Made by a program: the position numbers and the translations under genes. From assembly GCA_030018575.1 (NCBI GenBank), contig JASEIA010000022.1, forward strand, positions 1 to 17,680: a DNA stretch of 17,680 nucleotides, read 5' to 3'. Positions 6,981 to 13,558 of this stretch are shown in pieces. Each line of letters begins with the position of its first letter. Positions within the stretch are counted from its first letter, which is position 1. The notes under the pieces were generated by a model that was not told the origin of the DNA, did no database searches, and worked only from the letters and a program-made list of their open reading frames with translations. The stretch is from Nanobdellota archaeon. GTDB taxonomy: Archaea > Nanobdellota > Nanobdellia > SCGC-AAA011-G17 > GW2011-AR17.

Positions 6981-7720
6981 TATGCTTTGCCGAACACTTC
7001 ATCAGCCTCAAGCTCTGCTGATTTAGACAAGAGGTAATGCCTGAGCTCTGTCATCTCATTCTGCATTGCAACAATATACCCGTTCTGCATCAGCAATGCC
7101 TTTTCCTCTTCATTTGCATCCCCATACTCTTCATTCATCTTCTTGTCAGCCTCATCGGAAAGCCTGCTGCCTGTTGCATAAAGCTGTTTCCATGCATCAA
7201 CATAATCCTGCTCAAATGCAATGAAATCTTTCCTTGAACTGAACCATTCCTTCAGAAATCCTGCAATTTCAGCGTTTGAAATTCCGCTTGAATAGCCCAT
7301 AAGCCCCTTTACAAAATTTTTTCTTGCGCCAGCCGCATTGCGCAGCCTTTCAATGTCAGCCTTAAAGTCTTCCCTGCAGATCCTGCCAAGCACAAAGCCG
7401 CATGTGCCTGCCATGGCATCGCCAAACTCCTGCCTGCTTTCAGGAGACTCATATGCCTCGTCTGCAATGATTGCAGCAAGCTCTTCCTGCCTTAAGTCGT
7501 CTGAATAAGTATCCCTTATATTTTTTCCATAATGCTGCGCCATTGCAGCAACAGCAGAGGATTTGCCGCTGGCAAGCATACAGCCCATTATAATCCTGCA
7601 TTTTTCAGAAGCAAGAGTTTTGTATTCTCCTGACTGCATAACCTTTTGTATAAAAGAAGCCTTTCTCCTTACCAATGCGTTCCTTACCTTGTCCTCAAGG
7701 CTTAATTGGCATTCTTGCAT
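6980..7720 (-). CDS. Hypothetical helical protein with degenerate P-loop-like segment
   Basis: I do not recognise this 246-residue protein. It is predicted mainly helical, soluble and rich in Ala, Glu and Lys, with no signal peptide or membrane segment. Residues about 43-57 read IIMGCMLASGKSSAVA: a hydrophobic strand followed by SGKSS, which resembles a Walker A loop except that the first glycine is one position too far upstream. An acidic DTYSDDLRQEELAAII stretch and a helical C-terminus follow. No convincing Walker B was found. The ATG lies 2 nt after the stop of the gene before it, so it is the third gene of the 8678-to-6980 operon and probably translationally coupled. It could be a diverged kinase-like NTPase or simply a structural protein. 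Confidence 0.65.
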   Translation of the reverse strand: MQECQLSLEDKVRNALVRRKASFIQKVMQSGEYKTLASEKCRIIMGCMLASGKSSAVAAMAQHYGKNIRDTYSDDLRQEELAAIIADEAYESPESRQEFGDAMAGTCGFVLGRICREDFKADIERLRNAAGARKNFVKGLMGYSSGISNAEIAGFLKEWFSSRKDFIAFEQDYVDAWKQLYATGSRLSDEADKKMNEEYGDANEEEKALLMQNGYIVAMQNEMTELRHYLLSKSAELEADEVFGKA

Positions 7721-7722
7721 TT

Positions 7723-8544
7723 TTACTTGAGCCCTTCCCTTATCAGCATTCTTGCTATATTGTCGATTTGGCGCTCTCTCTTTATGTCATTTGCATAATC
7801 AAAGGCGCTCCTTCCTGCCCTGCCCGCATCAATGTAAATCTGTCTTATTTCCATTGCAAACCTTGTTGTTGCGACAGCCCTTGCGATTTCAGGCAGTTTC
7901 TGCCTTATGCTGTCGTAAACAGCTTTGTTTTTTCCTGCAAGCGCTTCCCTTATGCTTTTCCTGATTGGCCTGCCGCCCTCAGCCCCTGCCTTTAGGTTTA
8001 TCAGCGCCATTTCAGCTTTTACCAGAAACTGCTCGGGGCTAATGTAGCCTGTGCTGCTGTTTCTCAAAAATTCTGCAAAATAATTTCCAAATGCATTCAG
8101 CCTGCCCCTCTCAGTTGTCCTGCCTAAAAATCTTGCAAGCCTGGAGCCTGCGTTCTCCTCTCCAAGCAAGCGCTCGGCAAGCTCCTCGAGCCTTTTTTGC
8201 GCATCACTAACTTTAACAGAAGATGCAGAGCAAATGTTTGCCATGTCATATGCAGGCACTTGCCTGTTAGATGCCTTCGGAGGCGGTCCCCTGTATATTA
8301 CCAGGTCCGGAAGCCTGCTTCTGTCTATGTCTGGCGCTTTGTCATGGGCTGCAAAAGGTAAAGGTGTTACTTTTGCTTTTCCGGGCGCAAATTCTGCCAC
8401 TTCAGGCAGCATGCCCCTGTCTATTAAATCTTCTTCAACATAAACAGGTATTTCCGCCTCTTCCTCTTCAATCACCACTTCGCATTCTTCAAGGATTTCT
8501 CCCCTCGCCTTTAGTTCTTCATAACTCCTTTCTTTGTTTGTCAT
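7723..8544 (-). CDS. Hypothetical protein with acidic N-terminus, second gene of unknown operon
   Basis: The product is 273 residues and not recognised. It has an acidic N-terminal segment (about 6-45, containing ELKARGEILEECEVVIEEEE), a Pro-rich linker (about 50-95, including YRGPPPKAS), and a basic, helix-rich C-terminal two thirds (about 105-273) with many Arg and Ala residues, such as SRLARFLGRTTERGRLNAFG. The acidic start and basic body could interact with each other or with nucleic acid, which is inference. A Shine-Dalgarno AGGAG sits about 7 nt before the ATG, inside the end of the preceding 43-codon ORF, whose product resembles this N-terminus (shared EE, ARGEI and EE). No membrane segment is present. 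Confidence 0.65.
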   Translation of the reverse strand: MTNKERSYEELKARGEILEECEVVIEEEEAEIPVYVEEDLIDRGMLPEVAEFAPGKAKVTPLPFAAHDKAPDIDRSRLPDLVIYRGPPPKASNRQVPAYDMANICSASSVKVSDAQKRLEELAERLLGEENAGSRLARFLGRTTERGRLNAFGNYFAEFLRNSSTGYISPEQFLVKAEMALINLKAGAEGGRPIRKSIREALAGKNKAVYDSIRQKLPEIARAVATTRFAMEIRQIYIDAGRAGRSAFDYANDIKRERQIDNIARMLIREGLK

Positions 8545-8546
8545 TT

Positions 8547-8678
8547 TTATCTCCTTTTTGCAAAATATGTTTCCATTTCAGCAAATTCAAATGTAATTTC
8601 TTCCTGAATCATTCTTGCTTTTGGTATAATCTCGCCTCTCGCCATCATTTCTTCTAAAGTCTCAATTTCAATCTCCAT
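8547..8678 (-). CDS. 43-residue ORF resembling the N-terminus of the next gene's product
   Basis: The minus strand from ATG at 8678 to TAA at 8549-8547 encodes 43 residues, ending FAKRR. Three things make it credible. First, a TATA-like CTTTAAAAT lies about 25 nt upstream of the ATG. Second, it is followed 2 nt later by the start of the 273-residue gene, whose Shine-Dalgarno it contains. Third, its product (TLEEMMARGEIIPKARMIQE) aligns with residues 6-35 of the next protein, sharing EE, ARGEI and a following EE at the same spacing. It may be a duplicated interaction motif, a coupled leader ORF or the remnant of a longer paralogue. No known small-protein family is recognised. Confidence 0.55.
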   Translation of the reverse strand: MEIEIETLEEMMARGEIIPKARMIQEEITFEFAEMETYFAKRR

Positions 8679-8698
8679 TTTACCCCTTAAATGTTACT

Positions 8699-8707
8699 AT
8701 TTTAAAG
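8699..8707 (-). promoter_or_regulatory. TATA box for the 43-codon ORF operon
   Basis: Minus-strand CTTTAAAAT is centred about 25 nt before the ATG at 8678. It supports that small ORF as the first, leaderless gene of the operon running to 6980. Confidence 0.5.
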
Positions 8708-8783
8708 AAATACCTTATTATAAAGCTTTCTATGGCAAGATTTAAAGCATTTTCAATGAAAATAAAGAAGAGAAAAAAGAGGC

Positions 8784-9365
8784 TTACTGCCTCTTGCCGT
8801 ACAATTCAAGCAGCTTGTCTAGTGATTCGCAATCCATTCTCTTCAATGCAAACTCAGTATCGTTGCCGTCATTGTCTATTACGTACAAGGCAAGAGCATC
8901 CTCGTCGCCGTTTACGCCAAAGTTTCTCTTCGCAAACAGGTACGCTGCTTGTGTAACGCCCTCAGGGTATTGCTGCCTGAATTTTTCCATTGTGTTCTCT
9001 CCGTAAGCAACAAGCCCCATCTCATTTATGCCGTCTGCATCAGAAACATTGTAGTTTGCAAGAACGCCAAAGTGTGTTGAGCCGGGTGTCTGCTTTCTTA
9101 TGCAGTATACGCCCCATCCCTGCACTTGTGTGGGATTGTCAACATTGCCAGGATTAAAGGGGCCTCTTGGAAATCTCGGCTCGGGTATTGGGAATTCAGG
9201 GTTAAAAACCTGCGTGTCATTGCTTGTATCAGCAGGGGTATAGCTTCCGTCAGCTGTCTGCACAACGTCTGCCTGCTCAGGCTCATAATTATTAATCCCA
9301 TAGCCGTTTCCGCATCCCAAGGCTGCAGCAAGGCAGCCCGCGCCTAAAACTGTTTTTAGTTTCAT
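8784..9365 (-). CDS. Secreted lipobox protein, unknown function
   Basis: The product is 193 residues and not recognised. The N-terminus MKLKTVLGAGCLAAALGCGN is a short positively charged and hydrophobic signal ending in a lipobox-like ALGC (C18), so it is probably a lipid-anchored surface protein. Residues about 25-80 are a Pro, Asp and Asn-rich linker (FPIPEPRFPRGPF). The remainder (about 82-193) looks like a small globular domain with WGVYCIRK and MDCESLD cysteines and an acidic NVSDADG and DNDGND pair that could bind calcium. A leader with a GGGGGT Shine-Dalgarno 5 nt before the ATG precedes it, unlike the leaderless neighbours. It is separate from the lipoprotein cluster upstream by 163 nt. 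Confidence 0.7.
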   Translation of the reverse strand: MKLKTVLGAGCLAAALGCGNGYGINNYEPEQADVVQTADGSYTPADTSNDTQVFNPEFPIPEPRFPRGPFNPGNVDNPTQVQGWGVYCIRKQTPGSTHFGVLANYNVSDADGINEMGLVAYGENTMEKFRQQYPEGVTQAAYLFAKRNFGVNGDEDALALYVIDNDGNDTEFALKRMDCESLDKLLELYGKRQ

Positions 9366-9370
9366 TTTTT

Positions 9371-9376
9371 ACCCCC
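9371..9376 (-). promoter_or_regulatory. Shine-Dalgarno of the 193-residue lipobox gene
   Basis: Minus-strand GGGGGT lies 5 nt before the ATG at 9365 and fixes the start at the signal peptide. Confidence 0.5.
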
Positions 9377-9385
9377 GTAAATCTA

Positions 9386-9477
9386 AAAGGGGACCCGGAA
9401 CCAGTGTCCCGTCTGCCCCCTCCATGGCTTATATCCATGAATATCTTGCTCTTTTGATAAAGAACATGTTTATAAGC
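9386..9477 (-). promoter_or_regulatory. Promoter and possible structured leader of the 193-residue lipobox gene
   Basis: In this 163-base gap (9366-9528) two TATA-like boxes are seen on the minus strand: GCTTATAAAC (9468-9477) and GGATATAAGCC (9426-9436), giving leaders of about 80 or 40 nt. Between promoter and Shine-Dalgarno, GGGAC (9406-9410) can pair with GTCCC (9390-9394), followed by CTTTT. This short hairpin plus T-run could pause or attenuate transcription. The 9420-9411 segment GGGGGCAGAC also resembles the hairpin after tRNA-Gly. Confidence 0.35.
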
Positions 9478-9528
9478 TTTTCGTAGTTGTTGCCACTAAA
9501 GAAAAAAGAATAAAAATAAAGAACCTGC

Positions 9529-10434
9529 TCAGGCTTCAAGCCATATTGTTACAGGCGCTATTTCGTCTTCATAAGCAAAGTTTGTCAAAGTCAGAGTCAA
9601 TTCACTCGGCACCTTGCCAAGGTTTGCAGGGTCAATGCCTTTTACAGTGCAGTCCACTATCTTTTCCTGCGTGTCTTCCTGCAGTGTTACAGCTCCGCCT
9701 TTCTCGCATTCTATGTTGTATGCTCCTTTTGCTTCCAGCTTAAGCTCCTGCCTTACTCTTCTGTCCCTGAACTTAAAGCAGTCTCCCAGGGATGAAACAA
9801 CCCTGCCTGCGCCCTTGTTCTTGACAGTAACCTTGAAGTCCAGCTCGCCGACATTGTTTGGGCTGACATCAACAGGCCTCTGCTCTATCTTTGTAACCTG
9901 CACCGCTGACGGCGGGTTTGAGCCTGAGACAAGATTGCTTCCTATCTCCTCTGCCTTTGCGGTATAAAATAGATTAGCCTTTACCTTTACAGGATATGAA
10001 TAGCAGTACTGCCCTATTATTGTCTTTGGTATTTTTCCTGAAATGTCGCCCACATACTTTATCGGTCCTAGTTCGACTTCATCAGGATTTTCAACGCCCT
10101 GCTCATCTATTTTCTTTAGAAGCGGGCTGAGCATTTCCTTTGCCCCTGTGAAGAAGTTAGGCATTGTGGCGTCGCCTGTAAGCCTTACCTTTACTTTCCC
10201 GGCAGGAATGTCTTCAGGCAGCTTGTTTGTAAGCTCAACAGCAATATCAATGTCATCGCCTTTTTCATATGGCGCTGTTTCCATTGAAACAGGCGCGTCT
10301 TTCACAAATGTGGCAGTAACCATCTTGTCGCCTGTGAACTTATAGTAGCCTGTGCTTGCCGTGGTGCCTGTGCAGCCAGCAATGAACATAGTCAGAACGC
10401 CTAGAACAGCCATAAACGTGATTGAGTTTTTCAT
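9529..10434 (-). CDS. Surface lipoprotein, paralogue of the two genes upstream
   Basis: The product is 301 residues. The signal peptide MKNSITFMAVLGVLTMFIAG ends in lipobox IAGC (C21), predicting lipid anchoring. The mature protein looks all-beta, with an N-terminal domain (about 30-165; IDIAVELTNKLPEDIPAGKV) and a C-terminal domain (about 175-301) opening VQVTKIEQRPVD, then FKVTVKNKGAGRV and ending LGKVPSELTLTLTNFAYEDE. These are Ig- or CARDB-like strand patterns. The C-terminal domain is shared with the next two genes upstream. Cysteines at FKF, IEC and VDC contexts could form disulfides. A strong GGAGG Shine-Dalgarno lies 8 nt before the ATG. Role unknown; a surface structural or binding protein is inferred. 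Confidence 0.75.
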   Translation of the reverse strand: MKNSITFMAVLGVLTMFIAGCTGTTASTGYYKFTGDKMVTATFVKDAPVSMETAPYEKGDDIDIAVELTNKLPEDIPAGKVKVRLTGDATMPNFFTGAKEMLSPLLKKIDEQGVENPDEVELGPIKYVGDISGKIPKTIIGQYCYSYPVKVKANLFYTAKAEEIGSNLVSGSNPPSAVQVTKIEQRPVDVSPNNVGELDFKVTVKNKGAGRVVSSLGDCFKFRDRRVRQELKLEAKGAYNIECEKGGAVTLQEDTQEKIVDCTVKGIDPANLGKVPSELTLTLTNFAYEDEIAPVTIWLEA

Positions 10435-10442
10435 AGTATAAT

Positions 10443-10447
10443 CCTCC
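10443..10447 (-). promoter_or_regulatory. Shine-Dalgarno of the 301-residue lipoprotein gene
   Basis: Minus-strand GGAGG sits 8 nt upstream of the ATG at 10434. It is the best ribosome binding site in the window. Confidence 0.65.
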
Positions 10448-10478
10448 GTTATTTCTGTATAAAAGAGGGATTTATTGA

Positions 10479-10487
10479 TATATAAAG
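10479..10487 (-). promoter_or_regulatory. TATA box of the 301-residue lipoprotein gene
   Basis: Minus-strand CTTTATATA predicts a start near 10456 and a leader of about 20 nt that contains the GGAGG site. The gene therefore has its own promoter 3' of its paralogue. Confidence 0.55.
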
Positions 10488-10521
10488 CTTTTGTGGGTTT
10501 AAAGGTTATTGCAGGATTGAA

Positions 10522-11406
10522 TTATTGGACTGTAAACCTGCTTGAGGACGTTGTTTCAAAGAAATACCTGAGCTCAAAAGTGACTTCAGTTGTATATCCT
10601 TCGCCGAAATCCGCAACATCCAGGTTGTTTACCTCGCAGATTACAGTGACGCCATCGCCTTTTATCTCGGTATCTTCGCACGTGACAGGCGCAGTCGTGG
10701 GAAAGCCCTTTGCTCTTGCTTTTATTTTTGGGGCTTCGTCAGGAGATATAGGATTGCACTGGCCATTAACGCTGCTTTCAGGTATGAATCTTCCGTAGCC
10801 TGCCTTTGTTGCCTGTATCTTGAACAGGAGGTTTATATTCCTTTTATTGTCAGGGTCTGCTATTGTCACCTGCTCGATGCGGTTTATTACAAGCGGCCCT
10901 GCTGTTGCCGAGTTAAGCGTTGCTGTGCAGCCTCTATTTTCATACACATCCCCGCTTATGCATATGCCTGCCTTGATTTCATTTCCATATTCAAACCTTG
11001 TGACGGAAGACAAGGTATAGTCTTTCCTGTCCCCCTTGGCAATATGTATTGTGTAAGCGCCGAATTCCAAATCCTCAGGCTCGAACTTTTCGGATTCATC
11101 CTTTGCCTGCTGAAAAGTCTGGCATTCGCAGCTTTCAAATCCTGAGAATATCTTTCCGTCAATCCCGAAAATGCAGGTCTGCCCCTCTGATTCAGAGCCG
11201 CCGAGATTTCTTATCCTGACGACAGGCTGGAACCTGTACTTTGAAAGCACAACAGCATTGTCCTTGGGGTTTACGAAATATGCATTTAATGATTTGCCTG
11301 TCGGCTCTTCACTGTAATCAATGCCTGGAAGTCTGATATTCTTGATTTCCTGGCAGCCTGCAGCCATAAGCGCAATTGCCATCACTATTATGAGTATTTT
11401 TTTCAT
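10522..11406 (-). CDS. Surface lipoprotein, second of three paralogues
   Basis: The product is 294 residues. MKKILIIVMAIALMAAGCQE is a signal peptide with lipobox AAGC (C18). The mature part is beta-rich: an N-terminal domain (about 35-165; FQPVVRIRNLGGSESEG) with clustered cysteines around FESCECQTF, and a C-terminal domain (about 170-294) beginning VINRIEQVTIAD, continuing FKIQATKAGYGRF and ending FGEGYTTEVTFELRYFFE. That order matches the C-terminal domain of the 301-residue protein. Its ATG is 1 nt after the stop of the membrane-anchored gene at 11408-12721, so the two are one operon with coupled translation. Function is not known; an extracellular complex with that neighbour is inferred. 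Confidence 0.75.
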   Translation of the reverse strand: MKKILIIVMAIALMAAGCQEIKNIRLPGIDYSEEPTGKSLNAYFVNPKDNAVVLSKYRFQPVVRIRNLGGSESEGQTCIFGIDGKIFSGFESCECQTFQQAKDESEKFEPEDLEFGAYTIHIAKGDRKDYTLSSVTRFEYGNEIKAGICISGDVYENRGCTATLNSATAGPLVINRIEQVTIADPDNKRNINLLFKIQATKAGYGRFIPESSVNGQCNPISPDEAPKIKARAKGFPTTAPVTCEDTEIKGDGVTVICEVNNLDVADFGEGYTTEVTFELRYFFETTSSSRFTVQ

Positions 11407-11407
11407 T

Positions 11408-12721
11408 TTATATCAGCGGGTTTACAACTTCCCCTCCCTCAGGCCCGCCTGTCGCAGACTCAACCTTTTTCAATGTTATCGTGGCTGTTTTCCCCTCCTT
11501 GTTTTTCGCCGGCGGCATTGCGTACTCATATTCCGCATCAACCCTGTATTCCTTTACAATATAAGGCGCACGACCAAGGAAGTCAGGGGAAACATCAAGC
11601 CTGCATTCAAATGACTTCGACCCTTCCGGCTCTAACCTAAAGCCCTCTAAAAACTGCCCTGAAGCCTTGTACTCGATTGTTTCCGTGCCCTGTCTTGAAA
11701 GCATGAACGGGCAAACCTCGCTTGGGCTCGGCGACAATTCTTGATTTATTGTAAGCTCTTTAGGCAAGGTCAGCTTTAGGCTTATGAGATTTGACATGTC
11801 CCCGTCCCACTCATTGCGGAGACTGATTCCTACTACAGGATTTATTCCTTCTTCCAGCAAAACAGGCTGAATATTTTCCACACTGACGCCTACGCCAATG
11901 GATATTGGCTCGCCGTTATACTTTGCCCTTATCGGCTGTCTTTCGTCAATGTTCATGTAATCAAAGAAATCCTGCTCTTTAGGCAGTGAGTCTTCCATTG
12001 CCCTTGAAGTGAAGTAAACCTTGAGCCTTACATCCTCTGTCTTGAAGGGGAAGCTTATTCCGCCTTCAACCTGGACAGTTCCTGAGAGCGAGCTGGTGAT
12101 TTCCTTTGACAGCCAGCACTGCGCGCTGTCTGTAAGCCTTTTGCCTTTTATAATTAAGGGATTTGGGACAACCCTGCCTTCAAGCTCTTTTCCCTTAACC
12201 TTGCACGACATTGTAACAGGAGTTGGGGGAAGATCCACATTGGAAAGCTTTAAGCCATACTTAAATTGCGCAATGCTTCCCTGTGTTATTTCCTCGCTTG
12301 TCATTGACGTGAAGCTTTCAAACAAAATCCCTTTTTTCTCAACAGCCACAGGCTCTGCAGTCCATATGTTTCCTATGCTCTGCGCCTTTCCAATCTGCGT
12401 CTTGTACCATGTTACTGGATTGTATGGAGATATAATGTTCTTGAATTGTACAAGCGTCCTCTCTCCGCCTGGCGAAGATGCCCAATAAAAGCCATATATG
12501 ATAAGCAAGGCAAAAAGAAACACAAAAACAATGCCAAGAGCGTATGACTTTTGTTGCTCTTTCCCTTCTTCTGTCGGCTTCCACGCCCTTATGTCGAAAA
12601 TTTTAAAGGGATTTCTCAGAATAGTCCTGAAAAACCCGGGCTTTTTGGGCTGTGCCCTTGAATAGCCGCCCATGCCTCCCATGCCCATTTCATCTGCTGT
12701 AGCTGCGTGACTTTGTGCCAT
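11408..12721 (-). CDS. Membrane-anchored surface protein, first of three paralogues
   Basis: The product is 437 residues. A cytoplasmic N-terminus (about 1-59, with GMGGMGGYS and basic residues, then NPFKIFDIRAWKP) precedes one hydrophobic helix (about 61-81, LGIVFVFLFALLIIYGFYW). The rest should lie outside. The outer part is beta-rich with two or three domains. The last (about 280-437) contains VVGISLRNEWDGDMSNLISL, a cysteine in SEVCPF, FECRLDVSPDFLG and YRVDAEYEY, the same layout as the C-terminal domains of the two lipoproteins. A GAGGA Shine-Dalgarno lies 9 nt before the ATG. It is divergent from the small membrane gene at 12786 and shares its AT-rich promoter region. I do not recognise a named family. 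Confidence 0.75.
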   Translation of the reverse strand: MAQSHAATADEMGMGGMGGYSRAQPKKPGFFRTILRNPFKIFDIRAWKPTEEGKEQQKSYALGIVFVFLFALLIIYGFYWASSPGGERTLVQFKNIISPYNPVTWYKTQIGKAQSIGNIWTAEPVAVEKKGILFESFTSMTSEEITQGSIAQFKYGLKLSNVDLPPTPVTMSCKVKGKELEGRVVPNPLIIKGKRLTDSAQCWLSKEITSSLSGTVQVEGGISFPFKTEDVRLKVYFTSRAMEDSLPKEQDFFDYMNIDERQPIRAKYNGEPISIGVGVSVENIQPVLLEEGINPVVGISLRNEWDGDMSNLISLKLTLPKELTINQELSPSPSEVCPFMLSRQGTETIEYKASGQFLEGFRLEPEGSKSFECRLDVSPDFLGRAPYIVKEYRVDAEYEYAMPPAKNKEGKTATITLKKVESATGGPEGGEVVNPLI

Positions 12722-12730
12722 TAATATTAT

Positions 12731-12735
12731 TCCTC
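12731..12735 (-). promoter_or_regulatory. Shine-Dalgarno of the membrane-anchored surface gene
   Basis: Minus-strand GAGGA is 9 nt before the ATG at 12721, within a leader of about 20 nt. Confidence 0.5.
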
Positions 12736-12753
12736 TTTTACTCTAAAAAGATA

Positions 12754-12773
12754 GGTTTATTAATTATTAAGCC
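12754..12773. promoter_or_regulatory. Shared, nearly palindromic divergent promoter
   Basis: GGTTTATTAATTATTAAGCC is almost its own reverse complement. Read on the plus strand, GGTTTATTAATT is centred about 27 nt before the ATG at 12786. Read on the minus strand, GCTTAATAATT would start transcription near 12742, giving the 437-residue gene a leader with its Shine-Dalgarno. Two TATA-binding events on one site are likely. Confidence 0.5.
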
Positions 12774-12785
12774 TTTCGTTTATGC

Positions 12786-13034
12786 ATGGCTTTGCCAATA
12801 TGCTTTGAATCGCTGCTCAGGACATTTTTCACAACTTTGAAAGTTGCATGGGATTTCTGGTTTTACGCGCTTGCAGCAATATTAATACTCGTATTGATGA
12901 AGCAGGGCAAGCTTGTTACCAAGATACTTATAGGGCTTGCAATTGCCTTTGTCATAGCAATGGTGCTTGACTTTGTCGGGATTTCATTCCTGTGCGAGAT
13001 AATAAATTCAGTGATGGAATGGATTGCTTCTTAA
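12786..13034 (+). CDS. Small two-helix membrane protein
   Basis: The product is 82 residues and not recognised. There are two strongly hydrophobic segments, about 23-38 (DFWFYALAAILILVLM) and 45-65 (TKILIGLAIAFVIAMVLDFV), separated by a KQGK turn, with a short Cys-containing end at each side (PICFES and FLCEII). It is the only plus-strand gene in the envelope-protein region. A TATA box about 27 nt upstream supports the ATG, and it shares the divergent promoter with the membrane-anchored surface gene. The last 4 nt overlap the convergent thioredoxin gene. A scaffold or partner for its neighbours is possible but not shown. Confidence 0.65.
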   Translation: MALPICFESLLRTFFTTLKVAWDFWFYALAAILILVLMKQGKLVTKILIGLAIAFVIAMVLDFVGISFLCEIINSVMEWIAS

Positions 13035-13513
13035 TCGCAGCTCTCAAGAAAGCCCTCTATCGCGCTCCTTAATTCGCTTTCATCCATATACCCTGTCAGC
13101 CTCAAGCCAGGCTGCTCAGTGCCGTGGCAGAAAAACCTGAATCCCGGAATGTATCTTACATCGTATCTTGCCGGAATCCTGTCCGGAAGCTCCCTGTCCT
13201 GGGCAGTGTCGAAACCAGCGCAGTAAACATCGCCCTGCATCTCAGCGCATATCTTGTTAAAAACAGGCTTGACATCAGTGCAAGCCCCGCACCTTTCCTT
13301 CCAGAAATCAACTACAACAGGCAGGTCGCTTTCCTGAATCCACGGATCAAAGTTATCGTGAGTCAGCTGTTCCACGTGATATTGTTCAACAGGAACAATG
13401 GGGCGCAATAATGGAGCAACAGCAGGAGTTTCAATAGAAGGTGAAGCAGCTCCGCAGCCAATGGCATTTATCATCGCGGCTAGAGAAGCTGTTTTTGATA
13501 ATTTTTTTACCAT
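13031..13513 (-). CDS. Secreted lipobox thioredoxin (CGAC), first of a trio
   Basis: The product is 160 residues. The N-terminus (1-20) is a signal ending in a lipobox-like AIGC (C20), then a Pro/Ala linker and a thioredoxin fold from about 48. The active site is KERCGACTD (C75, C78), and the cis-proline is in YIPGF (P123). Further cysteines at 89 (KICAE), 98 (VYCAG), 129 (FFCHG) and 159 (penultimate residue) recur at matching places in the next two genes. The protein should oxidise, reduce or shuffle disulfides outside the membrane. A leaderless start is supported by a TATA box centred 26 nt upstream. It converges on the small membrane gene with a 4-nt overlap. Confidence 0.87.
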   Translation of the reverse strand: MVKKLSKTASLAAMINAIGCGAASPSIETPAVAPLLRPIVPVEQYHVEQLTHDNFDPWIQESDLPVVVDFWKERCGACTDVKPVFNKICAEMQGDVYCAGFDTAQDRELPDRIPARYDVRYIPGFRFFCHGTEQPGLRLTGYMDESELRSAIEGFLESCD

Positions 13514-13534
13514 AAGGCGTGGTATGTACTGCCT

Positions 13535-13543
13535 GTTTATAAC
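13535..13543 (-). promoter_or_regulatory. TATA box of the CGAC thioredoxin gene
   Basis: Minus-strand GTTATAAAC is centred 26 nt before the ATG at 13513, so each trio member appears to be transcribed separately rather than as one operon. Confidence 0.6.
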
Positions 13544-13558
13544 CTTTTCCTGAAAAAC

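Noticed and set aside
8732..8956. Plus-strand 74-codon ORF beginning MARFKAFSMKIKKRKKR
   Set aside because: Most of it is antisense to the well-supported lipobox gene, there is no TATA box at leaderless spacing, and the later residues are a Cys/Arg/Gln mix typical of an antisense shadow.
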